DNA of 64,000 bases from Hybos culiciformis (lineage: Eukaryota > Arthropoda > Insecta > Diptera > Hybotidae). The stretch lies in the NCBI GenBank assembly GCA_964007475.1, contig OZ023275.1, positions 930,001 to 994,000 of the forward strand. The letters run 5' to 3'. The notes beneath the pieces were generated by a model, which saw only the letters and a list, made by a program, of their open reading frames with translations, was not told where the DNA came from and did not search any database. Below are positions 50,701 through 64,000 of the stretch, piece after piece (positions within the stretch are counted from its first letter, which is position 1; every line of letters begins with the position of its first letter). Position numbers and translations under genes: made by a program.

Positions 50701-53700
50701 AAGAAAAATCAAGCCTTATTAATACTCCAATAACCTAAAAATTAAAATTCGCTTTTTAATTTTTTTTTTCTTTGGGAAACCGACGACACGCCAATCAGCA
50801 GGATATTTTATTTTGGACACAATGTTTACCTACATATTTATTAATTTTGAATAAAATCTGTTCTCAAATAAAATATTACATTTGATATTTTTAATAATAA
50901 TTTTATTTACTTTTTGTATTAGGTAAAAACAGAAAAGGGGTGCGAATTATTAAAAAAAAAAAGTTGTAAAAACTAATAAATCTCATGCTGACAAAGCTGT
51001 ATGAAATTTTTTTTCTTAAAGTTTTGTTTTTAACAAATTGGAATCAGGTCAGAAATTTTAAATGCTAATAGACCGAATATCGAGATTGGCAAAACTCAGA
51101 ATAGGCAAAGCTTTAAAAAATATTCTAAAATTAATAATCCGAAATCTTGTTTTAAGTTTCTAACGCCTAATTGTCAAAACTCATCAAAAAAATCAAAACC
51201 CATAAATTATATCTAATGAATATAAAAGGTGACAGACAGTTTTTCTATAATGAAGATTTACTCCAAAAATTTCAAATATAAACAATAATGAAGAAACGGA
51301 GATAGAGATTGGCTTCTTATTTTGTGCGTTTTAAAAAATGGCTTGCACAAATAAAAAATTAGAATTTTTAAAAACATAGTTTTATTTAATGTTCTGTTTT
51401 AGTAGAACAGTTTTGATTCTAGATCTAGACTCTTTATTTCATTTTTTCTAGTTACTTTTAAAAGAGTGTCAAATGTTTTTTTAAACCTTTTTAAAGTTTA
51501 CACTTTTGTTGTAACAATATTTTCACCAGTTTTTTATATAGAACTTTTTAGTGAACTTTTTTATTTTTCAGTACCAATCAAATGGAGAATAAAATTGAAA
51601 AAATTTATTTATTATATTTTTATTAATTATTCTACCACAGGAAAGAAATTCTCTGGGTAAGACTTTCATTAGAAAAGAACATAAAATTATGTACAATTTA
51701 TTGCCAATATCATTACATGCTTCGAATTTGTCAAGTTAGATTCAAAAATTTCCATAACAAAAACTTGTTCATAATATTTTGGCATTATACGCATTTAATG
51801 TAAAATAATAGTGTTATTTATAAATTAATTTGATAAGGTTTTTAAATAAGAGATAAACTATTTTGAACATTTGGATATTTGATATTGTTATTTAAAGCCA
51901 ATTTTAACACTTAATTATTTTACAAAGAATTTTATAGTTAAATAGTTTTTTTTACCCATATAAAAGATTTACGACCATAAATACAAATTTCGCAAGAATT
52001 GTAAATTTAAGGAAGTTATTAAATAATCTTTGAAATAAAATTATAATTTTAAAATCCTTATGATATTTTTAAGGCATGATGTTATCATGTTATGATGGTG
52101 TTAAAAACTGAAAAATTCCTAAATAATTCATTTGATACCAAAAAATTTTTCACATAATTTTGTGTAAAATAAAGTGGATATATCCGTAATAAAGTGTTTA
52201 TTTCTAAATTTTTAGAAATCCGAAAACGAATATAATTAATTATAAATAAGGAAGGGTTTATTAGAATAGTTAAAAAAATATTCTAAGTATAATCAAAAAT
52301 CTTTTCATGCATTAAATTTCTATTAGAAATATTAATATTTGCTATAAATTACCATCGTCTATTTATATGGTGTTGTTATTTTTAGCTGCGGAATATGGAA
52401 TTAAATTTGGCTGTAAATATACTGAATACGCAATGAAAATTATGACAATTTGATTCTAGTTTTTCAAAAAATTTTCGGTCTCATAGACTGCAAGACTAGA
52501 ACAACAGTTGGCTTGTACATTTGAAAGCAAGGAAAATAGAAAACGATTGTAAAATTGATAATTTCGTATTAACATTAGTTAGATTAACATAATAACGTAA
52601 AAACATTTACATATATATACATAAGAATGTATTATGTTCAAGTATAATTTTTTTTTTCAATTCTGGTGAAATATCTTGAATTACGAAAATTTATTGCATC
52701 AACATAGAATACAAAAACAATATGAAATTTAATCTTTAGCGGCGCTAGAAATTTGATATTAAAACCACTGTGAAATATAACAATATTTATTTAGTGTAAA
52801 ACTAAAGTACATAAAAGTCCTAATTTTATTAAATTTATTGCCTCAATATTTGTTGTTGTCAAGAAATTAATTAAGTAAGTAGTGACTTAAAAGATTTAAC
52901 ACGTTTAGTCGAATTTCAAAATAAGATCAGAAAATAAAACCAAATAAAATGAACGGATACTTCCAATAATAAAACAAGAGATTAGGCACAAACAGATTTA
53001 TGATCATCATTTTTATGTTTTCTATTTTTGTATTTATCATCAGCCTGTGAGATATATAATGAAGTGTAATTTTAATTTTTATTGTTATATCTGAAGTTTT
53101 TTTTAGAGATTTTAATATTGTATAATGTCAATCATACCAGAGCTGCGACCAGATAAGAGTATGATAAGAGCATAATGACAAAATCACCGAATAATGCTAT
53201 ACGAGTTTTATATACATGTGAGAGAAAACAGAACGTAGCAAGAACGAATTAAATAATTGTTAAATTGAAAAATTAAAATCAATAATTTACAAATTACTAT
53301 AATAATTCAGTAATTTTCAGCAATCATACTAGCAAACAAAACGAAGTTAGTTTTTTGACAGGTAATTAAACGTAAATATAGATATCTAAAACTCTATGTA
53401 CCCTTAAGTATTGTCGCTTTTATCCTTAGTCGCAGCTTAAACATAAACATACGATACACATAAGGAATATTTGAAACGATTTATGAATATATTAAAATCA
53501 AAATAATACATTAATCTTTTAAGTAATTTGAATGTGAATAAATTTTGTATGTATATACATATTTGTTACTTGTTAGTAGTTAACATAAATCCTTAATCTT
53601 TATTGCATTCCATGTAAATGTCCTCAAAAGATGAAATTTTCATTTTTTTTACCACCAAAATGGGTTTCCTTTTGTGTTCCAATGAAAAAAGCTTTACAAA

Positions 53701-54621
53701 ATAATAAAATTATACCATTTTCAATTTGAATATCGTGTTTCACACTTGTACATTTTTATTGTATATCCTTTTAGAAGGTTCATCTATTGTCTTTTGGAAA
53801 ATAAAACTCTCTGGACAATCTTTTTGAATTCTGGAAATATCGTCGTCATTATTTATCGTTGCATGAAAGGATAACGAAAAAAAAGAAATTTAATAAATTT
53901 GAAAAAGAAAAAGTGCTAAAATCGAAAATAAAAGAAATTCTGTTCGAAGAAGGTTATTTGAAAGGATAATACCACAGTGCATATCATCGTGGTTCATTGC
54001 ATTGAAATAATAGTGTCAATTTTACCAATTTTATTCCTCATGGATTTTTTTTTATTGATTTTGGAGAATAGAAAATTTTAATTTACGCTTCTTGTTACAT
54101 TTAACGGTTGACCACTTTTTATTGAAAGTATTAAAGGATTAAAAAAGACAATTTTTATAACAATTTATTTTTTCATACTATCTGTATGTTTGTGTAGTAA
54201 GAAAAATTGACAGTCGTACTTAAGTGAACAGACAAAATTGAATTGAATCAGCACGAGGTACACTGCCCGAACGAAATTGACAATACTTACTAACAATATT
54301 ATAATCGAAATCTAGGAAAAAATCCTCTTTAAGCATTTTTTTTCAAGAACTAACAATTATAATCCAAATTTAGGATAAAATACTTTTTAAGAATTTTTTC
54401 AAGTATTATACTATAAATACTATATCGTCTGTAAATATCAATCAAATATTGAAACTAAAATAAAAATGCTTTAATGATTTCTTGTTTAAAAATAATATCT
54501 TTCTTATGAAACGTTAATTTCAAACAATCGACAATTTCGTTTTTAAGTATTAAAAAAATACACTATTGCCTTCACATTGTCCGTTGATGTCTGTTCTCTA
54601 TTCACGCTCACACGAAATAAG
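41770..54621. other. Long AT-rich tract without recognisable genes
   Basis: Nearly 13 kb of low-complexity AT-rich DNA. Small less AT-rich islands occur at about 42300-42425 (GAGTAGTCCGAGTGGGCATT), 43265-43330 (a TTTGCAG acceptor-like site before GTGCGAATATTAGACAAGAG), 43520-43575 (TGCCCTGGAGTGTTTGAAAC), 49219-49254 (AGCCGG...CCGGCT hairpin) and 50280-50330. None is a convincing exon. Open frames listed by length alone, such as 45329-45565 and 47472-47738, are Phe/Lys/Asn-rich and not called. Confidence 0.5.
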
Positions 54622-54682
54622 TTACACATCTAATTCTGTAGCTTCTGGTCCAGAGGTGGAAGTGATTATTTTTTTATGTTTC
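54622..54682 (-). CDS. Candidate terminal coding exon on the minus strand, unknown protein
   Basis: Reading the minus strand, an acceptor (TATTTCAAATAG) is followed by one split-codon base and 19 codons, KHKKIITSTSGPEATELDV, then TAA. A basic stretch followed by a Ser/Thr-rich acidic tail ending in a hydrophobic residue would suit a cytoplasmic tail with a PDZ ligand. The island 54565-54660 is notably less AT-rich than its surroundings. I cannot link it to upstream exons; the nearest plausible minus-strand exon (about 55740-55815, ending in GTAAGG) has a different phase. Confidence 0.18.
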
Positions 54683-57600
54683 CTATTTGAAATAAAGAGG
54701 TTAGTCAATTCAACCCATTTGATTCGCATCCCAATTTTGAACACTTGAGATCATATTGTGTTTTCATATACCAGAGATATAAAATATTTTGAGGTAGTCA
54801 TATATAATATATTTTGAGGTTTTCTTCATTCTTAATGTTTAACCTAAATATAATAGCTATTATTGTTAATTTTATATTATTCGTATTGCGTTCTGTACAT
54901 GTAAATTTAAAATTATAATTTTTGTCTAATTTTAACATCATGCTGAGATTCCCTTAAAAAAATATTAAATACAAAACATAGTTTTATTCTGATGTACATA
55001 ACGCACATAAATAATTATGTAGCATGTAGTTATAGAAAAAAAAAATAGAAAAAATATGTGTAAACAAAAATTTTAGAATTATATTTGAATTTTTTAGAAT
55101 AAGGAAATTTTGAAATCAAGGGCAATGGCTTTGAAAAATTTCTGTTTCGACAACCATAACATTATTGACTTATAATTGTATCAAGAAAGCTCAGATGCCA
55201 TAAAAAGAAAATTTTGATGAATTACAAAATCTATCTATAATCAACTATAAAACTTTAAGATGTCGCTTTATGTTAGAATAAGATCGTTAGAAATGTTTTT
55301 ACTTTTTTTAATATAAAAACCTATAATACAGTGAATAAATCTTTTTTTACAGTGAATAAATCTGTGAAATAACCTATGCAGTGATTTCAAACAGAGCACG
55401 AACAAATAATTTAGTCACAAAATAAAAAAGTATAGAAATTAACTTTTTTTTCTTCAAAAAAAAAAAAAAAAGGACATAACTGAAGTATGAATTGACCTTA
55501 TAAATTGCCATGTAAATTGCGAACAATACAAGTTACAAAAAAAAGGAGCAAGAAAAAATGTTTTTATTTTTACTGAAAAAGCAATTTTTCACGGTTACAG
55601 AAACGTGTGCCCTGTGGTGAAATTGATGTCCTTATCGTTCTAATAATTTTTTGTTTCTTAAATGGTATATTTTTAATGAGTGATCTATACGTCTGTGTAT
55701 TAAAAATTATTTGTGTCTGTTTTTTTTTACCCTTACAGAATGCTGCCACATTTTTTAGGTTTTTCCTTTGGTTTGGTTTATTTTTAACAAGAACTTGGTT
55801 TCCTTCTACGTGTGGGTATGAAAAAAACAACACAACATTTATACATTTATGCTTTATCATGAAGACACATGACGCAATTTATTTGATAAAATGATAAAAA
55901 AAAGAGAATACCATTTTTTTTTATTTGAAATTAAGACGTCATGGGTTCAAAAATAGTGTAAACATATTAAGCTATTTGCTTTTGACGTCTAATAGTCGTA
56001 ATTAAGTAAAATAAAAATTTTAAATTAGACAACAAAACATATAAGCAAACTACAGTGTTTATAAAAAATGTTTATAACCCGATTCTACAAAAATATAATT
56101 ATGTGAAAAAAAGTTGATATCTGAAGCTTCAAAAACTTCGGAAACATACATAGAATACATAGAAAAAAAATAAATAACTGACTACACATAATACTTTATA
56201 GGTACTAATAATAGTAATTAATTTATTATCCTAAAAATATCTTTAATCAGCATAACATAATACATAGAAAAAAAATCTTAACATAATCACCTTATGTTTT
56301 ATTACAGAGATTTAAAGGATTTTTCGCACCATTTTGTTTTTTAATATGGTATTAAAATAGCCTTCAGATAAAATCCTTTTAAAGAAGACTTTACTTTTTT
56401 CTATTTAAAAAGGATGTACATATTAAGCAAAAAATAGCTAGTGCATAAAAAATTTCTATGTTTAATCACAGTTACTTTTTTGTGCTATTGTTCATGAACT
56501 TAACCCTTTTATATTCTGTATTTTTTTTGATATATTATACTTATTTTATGATTTTACATATTACTAAAAAATAGAAAAAAAAATCTTTATGCTATGTAAT
56601 TAAGCTGTCTGTAAGATAAAATATATGTGTTTAAATAAAATGTACCAAAACCACTTTAAATTATATAATTTGGATACATTGGTACGACTTTATAATTGAT
56701 TACAAGAAAGCGTAATCTAGTTTGCTTCAGGAAACTCCTCTGCTTAATTTTATTAATGTCGATATTTATGTATTTACATAAAGTTCTAAAAACGGAACCT
56801 TTATACTTTAATATCCTTTATACTTTAATCTCCTTAAGTCTCAAAGTCCTAGTTCTACTCGCAAAAAGTTATTTAGTTTCAAACATTTATTTTTTCATTC
56901 AAATTTTCGATATCATAAATTTTAAAAGGAAATTATCTGTGAACTTTCCATTTAGTTAGTGAATTTTCACAAAACTACGACAATTAAGAGAACAAAACTT
57001 TGAAGTTCCCACTGTTTTCTAAAACACGAAAAAGTGATGTATTTTATTCATATTGTATATGCAGACATAATGATATGAATATGTTATTCAATTTCCTTAA
57101 CACTGTAAAAGGTGTCCACAGAAGCACAAAAATAATATCTCCAGCAAAAAGTTTATGAATTTAACCTAAAATTTTTTTTTCTAGAATTTGCTTTTATTTC
57201 CGGTCACTCAATTAGCAATTCATTGAAGCAAAAATATTTGGATATATGTATATTCTCTTACAATTGGAGAGAGAAATAAAAGTGATATTATTATTTATAT
57301 TTTTTGAAAATATTTTTATTTATTGCTCCAGCTGTTGATTTAACAATTTATATAAAAATTACCTAAATTAATTTCAAGTCTTTATCTTCAATTTAAAAAC
57401 TAATAAACTATATATATATATTTATTTATTTTGATAAATATATATAAATATCCTTCAAGGTTTATCCTTAAAAAAAATCGAATGCGGAAATGAAAATCAA
57501 TAAGGATTTCAGCACACGTTTTCTAAAATTTATAATAATTTCCTGATAGTTCTGGAGGGCAAAAGAGATGGATTAAAAGAAATAAATTTTATTTATTAAT

Positions 57601-58305
57601 AATTGGATAATATTTCTATTAAAAAAAAAAAAGAAATATAAATCTATTAAGGTTCAAACAAATTTCGCAGTTATTTTTCTTCTAAATAATATATTGGAAA
57701 ACCGAAATTATAAATAACTTCTGAAATACGATTGTCTATGCTCAATATGTGACATTTGATTAAAACATGAATTTTTTTCAATTGATTCTTAAAATATGTC
57801 ATTTGTTTAATTCCATTTTGAAAAAGATAAAATTATGACAATTGACAGATATTCATCAATAATGTTCCCTTTCCCGTTGGAATTGAACATGGAATCGTTA
57901 AAGACTAAACGAACTTTGATTACACCGTTTAAGAGATTTTATTGGGGCTTGTTTAGATTTTTTTTTGTTTTCACTTAATGGAATGTTTATGTTGAGGCAT
58001 AATTTTCAATAATGTTTTTGTTTATAACTTGTAGTGCTGCATACTTTTTCTCCGTTTCGTTATCAAGAGTTGAAATTAAAAGTAATTTTCTTTTATAAAT
58101 ATAATTCACCAAAATTTTTTGGCCATATGCCTTGGTTATGGATTAAAACCATAAAAAAAAATCATTCTTGTTAGAATTTAAAGAAAAAGTAAATATGTAG
58201 TCATTTTAAACATTGTAGTTTTTTTTTTGTAAAACAGTTAAGTTTTTTATTAAAGGTTAATATTGCGAAAAAAAAATAGTACAATTTATTTGAAATAATA
58301 TTTAT
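54683..58305. other. AT-rich DNA with two less AT-rich islands
   Basis: Islands at about 55590-55640 and 55735-55830 stand out from the background. On the minus strand the second could read GNQVLVKNKPNQRKNLKNVA with a GTAAGG donor; on the plus strand it has a TTACAG acceptor-like site. Neither reading is compelling. The rest shows nothing but A/T tracts and simple ATAT runs, for example near 57410-57450. Confidence 0.4.
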
Positions 58306-58682
58306 GTTACGGGAAATGTGCGAATTCCGGTAAATGTGAGTTTAAAAACCATTAATTTTAAAATTACATTACATTTACCGGCCCGATTGGCTCCATTTTT
58401 GCGGAGGGCGTAGAGGGGTACCCCTTATCCAAATAGGGGAGTGCGGGGTGGCGGGCGGGCGAACTGGTGGTCGGTCAGTGGGATTTGCGGCGCGCGCCGC
58501 AAATCCCACTGACCGACCACCAGTTCGCCCGCCCGCCACCCCGCACTCCCCTATTTGGATAAGGGGTACCCCCTCTACGCCCTCCGCAAAAATGGGGTCA
58601 ATCGGGCGGGTAAATGTACTGTAATATTGACATTTACCAAAAGTAAACTCACATTTACCGGAATTCGCACATTTCCCGTAAC
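58306..58682. mobile_element. Palindromic terminal-repeat element with GC-rich zero-spacer hairpin
   Basis: The outer 38 bp (GTTACGGGAAATGTGCGAAT and on to GAGTTT) is perfectly inverted at the right end, which finishes CCCGTAAC at 58682. A 6-bp direct repeat ATTTAT flanks it (58300-58305 and 58683-58688), consistent with a target-site duplication. The core 58415-58572 is a perfect palindrome with 79-bp arms and no spacer, its axis lying between 58493 and 58494 in GCGGCGC/GCGCCGC. Between core and tips the arms differ by a few substitutions and indels. A CATTTACCGG motif recurs in both arms. There is no coding capacity. The GC-rich core contrasts sharply with the genome around it. A diverged non-palindromic relative lies at 21176-21275. 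The transposon superfamily is unassigned. Confidence 0.8.
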
Positions 58683-58688
58683 ATTTAT

Positions 58689-61600
58689 ATTATTTAGATT
58701 TGGTCAGTGAGCCTGAGAGTTCTTAATCCTTGTTTGGTCATAGATTTGGTTCCTACCTTTTGCTGAAATTTTTTTTTAACACTTGATTTAATCGAAAATA
58801 TAACATTCTGCGTACATCCAAATACATAATATCTAAATATATTTATCAATAAATGTTAGGTTATTTTTTATATTCAAAGAAGGAATTTTATTTATGTAAG
58901 ACTGGCTTCCTAAGAATCCAATGTTTTTTGTGTTCCCAGAAATCAAAAACGAAAGATCTATCCTCTTTTATGCAGTTTTGTATGATTTCGTAATTTTGCA
59001 AACAAAAATTAACAATTTTTATTTTTTAATACATACATACATACCCATGTCATCTCAGTCGTAATACGATCTGGCAGTTATATTAATCTTGTCCTTATTA
59101 AAGATTTATTAAAAACACAGATTTTACAATGGAGAAAAATTCCATAACCAGAAAAAAATTAAAGATTATGTAAGCAAAAAAAAAAAAGCAGAAAAAAAGA
59201 TTTTCCAGGATCAAATTAATAAAAATCAATAAACCCTTTTTATTATTCTTCATTTGACGAAAAAATCTTAATCCTGTAACATGTTTATATTGATATTTAT
59301 ATTTTATACTCTTTAACCTTTAGGGCACTTTAAGATCTCCACATCCAAGTTATAAGTAAATTGGTTTCAATCATTATTCTACTATGAGTTTGTCAGAGAT
59401 GAAATTTATTCTTATACTACTAACTTTGAACAGGCTTTATTTCTTGTATCATTTTTAAGTCTTATGAATAAAACAAAGTTTTCGCGTATTATCTAGAATC
59501 TAAAATGGAGTCAAATTTATTGAACTCAACATCATTAATGAGTTAACTTATATTTATGCTAAAATATATTTAGACTAAAATATTCTCGAATGTAGTTCGA
59601 ATCCACTTAATTTCCCATTCCTTACCAATATTTTTTACATGTTTTTGTAATACAATGCCTGCATTTGGAAAAAAACTTGAATAATATACATTTATAGAAC
59701 AAATTTATCAAAACAATGCATTTAGTTAAAAAATAAAGGATTTTGATATTTTTATTTGTTTCTTGTATTTGTTTTCCTTTTTTAAGGGTATCCTTATCAC
59801 TTCCTGCTATTGTTGCGAATAAAAATTGAATGTGAAAAATAAAAACTTTTTTTTATGTTGATTCTAATCCCAAAATATAACGTTTATTCTCATAGTGCAC
59901 TTGATTTTATTTTTTACAAAATTTCTTCAATTATCACAGGAGAGCGGCTCATAAATTTTAAGTTAAAATGAACCAGGGAGTTCCGCAATAAAAATTTTAA
60001 AACTTGATGTTCTATGTTTAATAGTGATTAAAATTTCAAAAAGAATGTTTAAAATTCAATTATAAGGGTCTTAAATTTTGTTCATCTCACTTAATGCAAG
60101 AATGGTGCTTTGTATAAAATTCTTCAGTAATAATAATCAAACTTAGTAATGAAAAAAAAATTTTACTGGAACGACACCGAAATTTTTTTTCTGAATAATT
60201 GTTACTGTAACATGAACTGGTTTAAGATTATGCAATAATAAATATCTTACCACTGAAATGCATCTATATTTCAACATTTTCGATTTATTTAAATTAAAAT
60301 TAATATTTAAAACATAATATAGTGAATTTAGGAATGACGAATGACACAAAATAATCAAGTGTGCTAAAATAAAGTAAATATAATAGTTAACCATCCGTTT
60401 GGGTACACAAAAAAATCTCTATAAATTTAGCCAAAAAAATATTGAAATAAAACTAAAATAAAATTTAACAAAAAAGAACACTAAAAAACTATTTTCATAT
60501 CCAGACCAGCACGGTTTGTTGATTGTATATCGTACATTTATTTTAATTCCCTCGAGATAAATATCTGATTAAAAATTTTTTCGATTTTATATGTTTTGAG
60601 TATTTGTGAAAACTGTTTATCAATTTTATGTAAGGTTTTTTATAATTTTTTCTACTTTCCATCATAGGTGTATTAATATTAGACAATATACTAAAATAAG
60701 TTAAAAAGTTGTTGAAAAGTCGAACGTAATACTTAAATACCTACTCTAGCTATATGTATCAGCGATCTCTTATTTCAAATTTTAATCAACTAAAATAATT
60801 AACTTATTAAACATTATATTAACCAGGTTTACCGTATATATCCTTATTTCAAATTCAATGCTTAGAGTGATTGCGAACAATATTACAATTATTTTGTACA
60901 TGTACTCTACAAATATATTCGACGGTAAATATGTTAATTTGGAAAGTTTTTAAAAATTATAACAATACGTACAATACGTACATTCATTTAAATGTTGTTA
61001 TAATCATTATTAGAATTTTTTTTTTTAATAGAAATTAGGACTACCATCAAATCAATAAAGAATTATGCAAAATATACTTAAAAAAAAAAAAAAATAAAAA
61101 CAGAAAAGATACAAATTAAATTCAATAAATATATAGTCATAGACAAAATAAATTGTTCATTGGAAACATTAAGGAAGAAAAAGTAAGATGACTTATAAAA
61201 GTTATTTGATGTAACCCAGAAAAAGTTTTTATTTATCAATTAAATGGGTCCTATAACAGGGATAAGTTCAGAACAAAACCAAATTAAAACGAATCGATTT
61301 ATCTAATTTTCAAGATTAATTAGTGATTCCATTTTATTAGGTAGTGTCAGTGATCAATTTGATTATTGTTGCCCTTGTTATTATATTATATACTTATTGC
61401 ATGTATAATGTAAAATAATTCTTTTTTACTTCCGTAGTTTGGATAATATTTCTAATACACATAATACACATGATATTCGCCATTTGCAAGAAAATAAAAT
61501 AAAATAAAAAATAAAAATTAAACATACAATAAAATGTAAAGAATTAAAACAAAAAAATCTAATATTCTATTCATAATGTTATCAATTTTATTTGGGAATT

Positions 61601-64000
61601 ATTATTATTTTTTTTAATAATAAATGGGAAATTGATATGGTTTGAAAGAGAAATGCAACAAATTTCCTTTATGTTTTTTTTTGAATAATTTTTTTTTCTG
61701 TCTAAAATTGATTCGTGAAAAAAGAGAAACTAAAAAACAAATCCTTTTGTCATTTTTTCGTTTCAAATACGTATATTATGTGCAATGTACAATAAAAATT
61801 TGCATACTGTATGAATGATAACAGCAACAAAAATTTTATTTTTAGTTTTATTTAGTTTTATTTTTATTGGATATTTAGATAGTTAAAACAAAAAATTCAC
61901 AGGATATGGGATCTAGAAATATTATATTCAAAAAAAAAAAAAAAAATTAAACTATTATGACTTTTATGTGGTGTTAAAATATTTATAAAATCTCTCTTTT
62001 TAAATATTTAATGTTAATAATATGTATTTTTCCTAGATAAAACATTAAACTCAGAATTCAATAGTATTAATGGAGAATTTATTATAACTATTGAACCTTC
62101 TGTTGAGCATATTAATAAAAATATTGATCTATCTATAACAAAAAAAAAGCTTAGCTCATTTAATTCTTTTTAGCAATGATAATATGTTTTCTATATTCGT
62201 CAAAATTTTTATTACATTAATACTTTGTATTATAATTGTTTTATTTCCAAATAATATTAATTCCCACTTGGACACGAACTATGGATAATAAATAAAATCA
62301 ATGCTTTGACCTAAAAGAATTTATTTCAAATTGTTTTACTTACTAATAAGATAAATCCAAACACCGTGTTGAATAATGATGGTATTAGTACAATCTCAGT
62401 TCTTCGTGTATAAATGTACAATGTACATACTTTATAAATGCACATTATACGTAAGTACGAATAAATAATTATTAATTAGATTGATTTTTTTTATGTTAAT
62501 TAAATTTAAAAATTGAAAAACGATATAATAATCTAAAATTTAAAATTTTAAAAGATATAATAACCTAAAATGACCACAAATCTTTATTTTGATACCGATA
62601 TGTTTGTTTTTGAAAGAAAATATAAATTATATTAATTTTCTCATCATTATTTTCGGGATTTACAACCTTTCTTAATATTTCAAAATTGTAAGGTAAAAGA
62701 AAAGCTGATTTGAAACGGATTTAAATAAAAAATTACTATAAAAGTATATTAAAGTAAATGCCGAAAAAAGGAAAACCTGCATTAATTTTGCATGATTTTT
62801 ATTATCCTTTGTTGTTTTTTTTTTTGTTCCTTTGAAGTTTTAGGTCTACAAATTTTTTTTATTATATGTTAAAATAAAATCAATGCAAAACTTCTTGCAA
62901 CATTAATGTTAAAACTGAATATTGCCTCTTATCCAATGGGGTTCTATATTTTAAATGTGATGTAAATATGAAGTATTTAGGATTTTTCGAGTAATATAAT
63001 TTTACTCTTATTATTATGTATTCAAAGAACTGTTTTCTATTATTTTTTTGCTTGCACCTTGTACCTATTAAAAAAAACTAGTTTCAAAAAATGATATGGT
63101 TGAAAGTTCTATTCGTGTGACATATTTTATAATAAAATGTGTGTGCAGAGAAAAACAAATAGTTCTGAGATTGACTTCGTGTTTATATGAAAACCGCATT
63201 TTGAACCACATTTTTTTAACCTTTTTGTCAAAAAAAAAAAAATAAAGTGTCTTTGTGTATATATTTTATTAATTTTCGTTCTTAGAATTGAAATTTAGAG
63301 ATGTTCTTAAAATATTTTTAAAATGTAAAAATAATTTATTAGTTTTTTTTTGTTTATTAAGATAAAATTGAGTTTTTTAAGGTTTAATTCTTAATTTTTT
63401 TTACGGATCAGCAAGAATTTGTTATAATTAAAAAAAAGACAGTGTTTCAAATAAAATATATATGTAATTTCAATAATGCTTTCTAATCACAGTATTTTAT
63501 TACCGACGATAGTAAATTTGAGTACAAATAACTAAATTTCCATGCAAATAAACTGAAGCGGACATGCCTATTTAAAAAATTATATCTCGAAAAGTATTCC
63601 TGATAGATGTCTAAATTTTTGATATGTTATAAAGGACTGTATATAAACTTTAAAAATAAAAATATATATGTAAAAAAATATTATATTGGATTCATTTTTA
63701 ATAATATATAATGCTAGTTTAAGGCCATCATATTTTTAAGACGATTTTAGATTGTTTCTCTTAAATTAGTTTAATATTCCAAAAATACTTTTTCGTATGC
63801 AATATTATAATTTATGTATATAACCAATTTATTTATATTTACCTTTTGGTTTTGGCGGTTTGTAAAATTACGGTTTTTCGAATATATGAAGAATTTTTAA
63901 TATATTACTTAATTTTTGTTTCGACCATCTTTTATTATCCGATTAAATTAAGTTCTCAAACTAAAGTAAATACTTACTGTATTTATAGCTTTGATGGTTT
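58689..64000. other. AT-rich DNA to the right edge, no gene seen
   Basis: Low-complexity AT-rich DNA with homopolymer A and T tracts and a short TACATACATAC run near 59030-59042. No frame of protein-like composition, RNA gene or inverted repeat of note was found. It may be intergenic or a large intron of a gene extending beyond the window. Confidence 0.55.

Overview
This window looks like nuclear DNA from an insect. The evidence is the strong AT bias, genes split by short phase-consistent GT-AG introns, and the gene content: a Forked/Espin actin bundler, the intron-bearing replacement histone H3.3, tandem SMYD4-type SET/MYND genes, the tRNA methyltransferase Dnmt2 and the kinesin-II subunit Kap3. 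Scattered TAGGTA/CCTAC-type simple repeats, common in several insect orders, fit this. The species and order cannot be fixed from the sequence alone.

Layout, left to right. 1-4.6 kb holds the last seven exons of a forked/espin gene on the + strand, whose 5' part lies outside the window. 5.8-8.3 kb is a cluster of four short terminal-inverted-repeat elements (MITE-like). 8.5-12.0 kb is the histone H3.3 gene: a probable non-coding first exon, a long 5'UTR intron and two coding exons. 13.5-22.5 kb holds two tandem five-exon SMYD4-like genes with identical intron phases, clearly a local duplication. 23.1-24.3 kb is a complete two-exon Dnmt2 gene on the - strand. About 1.9 kb of divergent upstream DNA, with a fold-back repeat and a direct repeat, separates it from Kap3. 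Kap3 runs on + from 26.2 to 37.8 kb in ten coding exons, with a 6.1 kb first intron. From 37.8 kb to the right edge there is about 26 kb of very AT-rich DNA with no recognisable gene. It holds a few less AT-rich islands (two candidate + exons near 39.9 and 41.7 kb, one candidate - terminal exon at 54.6 kb) and a GC-rich near-perfect palindromic element at 58.3-58.7 kb.

The genes do not form an operon or a pathway. Loosely, Forked/Espin and Kap3 belong to cytoskeleton and cilium biology, H3.3 and the SMYD4-like proteins to chromatin or protein methylation, and Dnmt2 to tRNA methylation. The most unusual items are the zero-spacer 158-bp palindrome inside a terminal-repeat element, with a decayed relative in an intron of the second SMYD4-like gene; the SMYD4-like pair, which share a 107-bp identical patch but have lost the Asn of the SET NHSC motif; and two competing in-frame donors at Kap3 exon 5.
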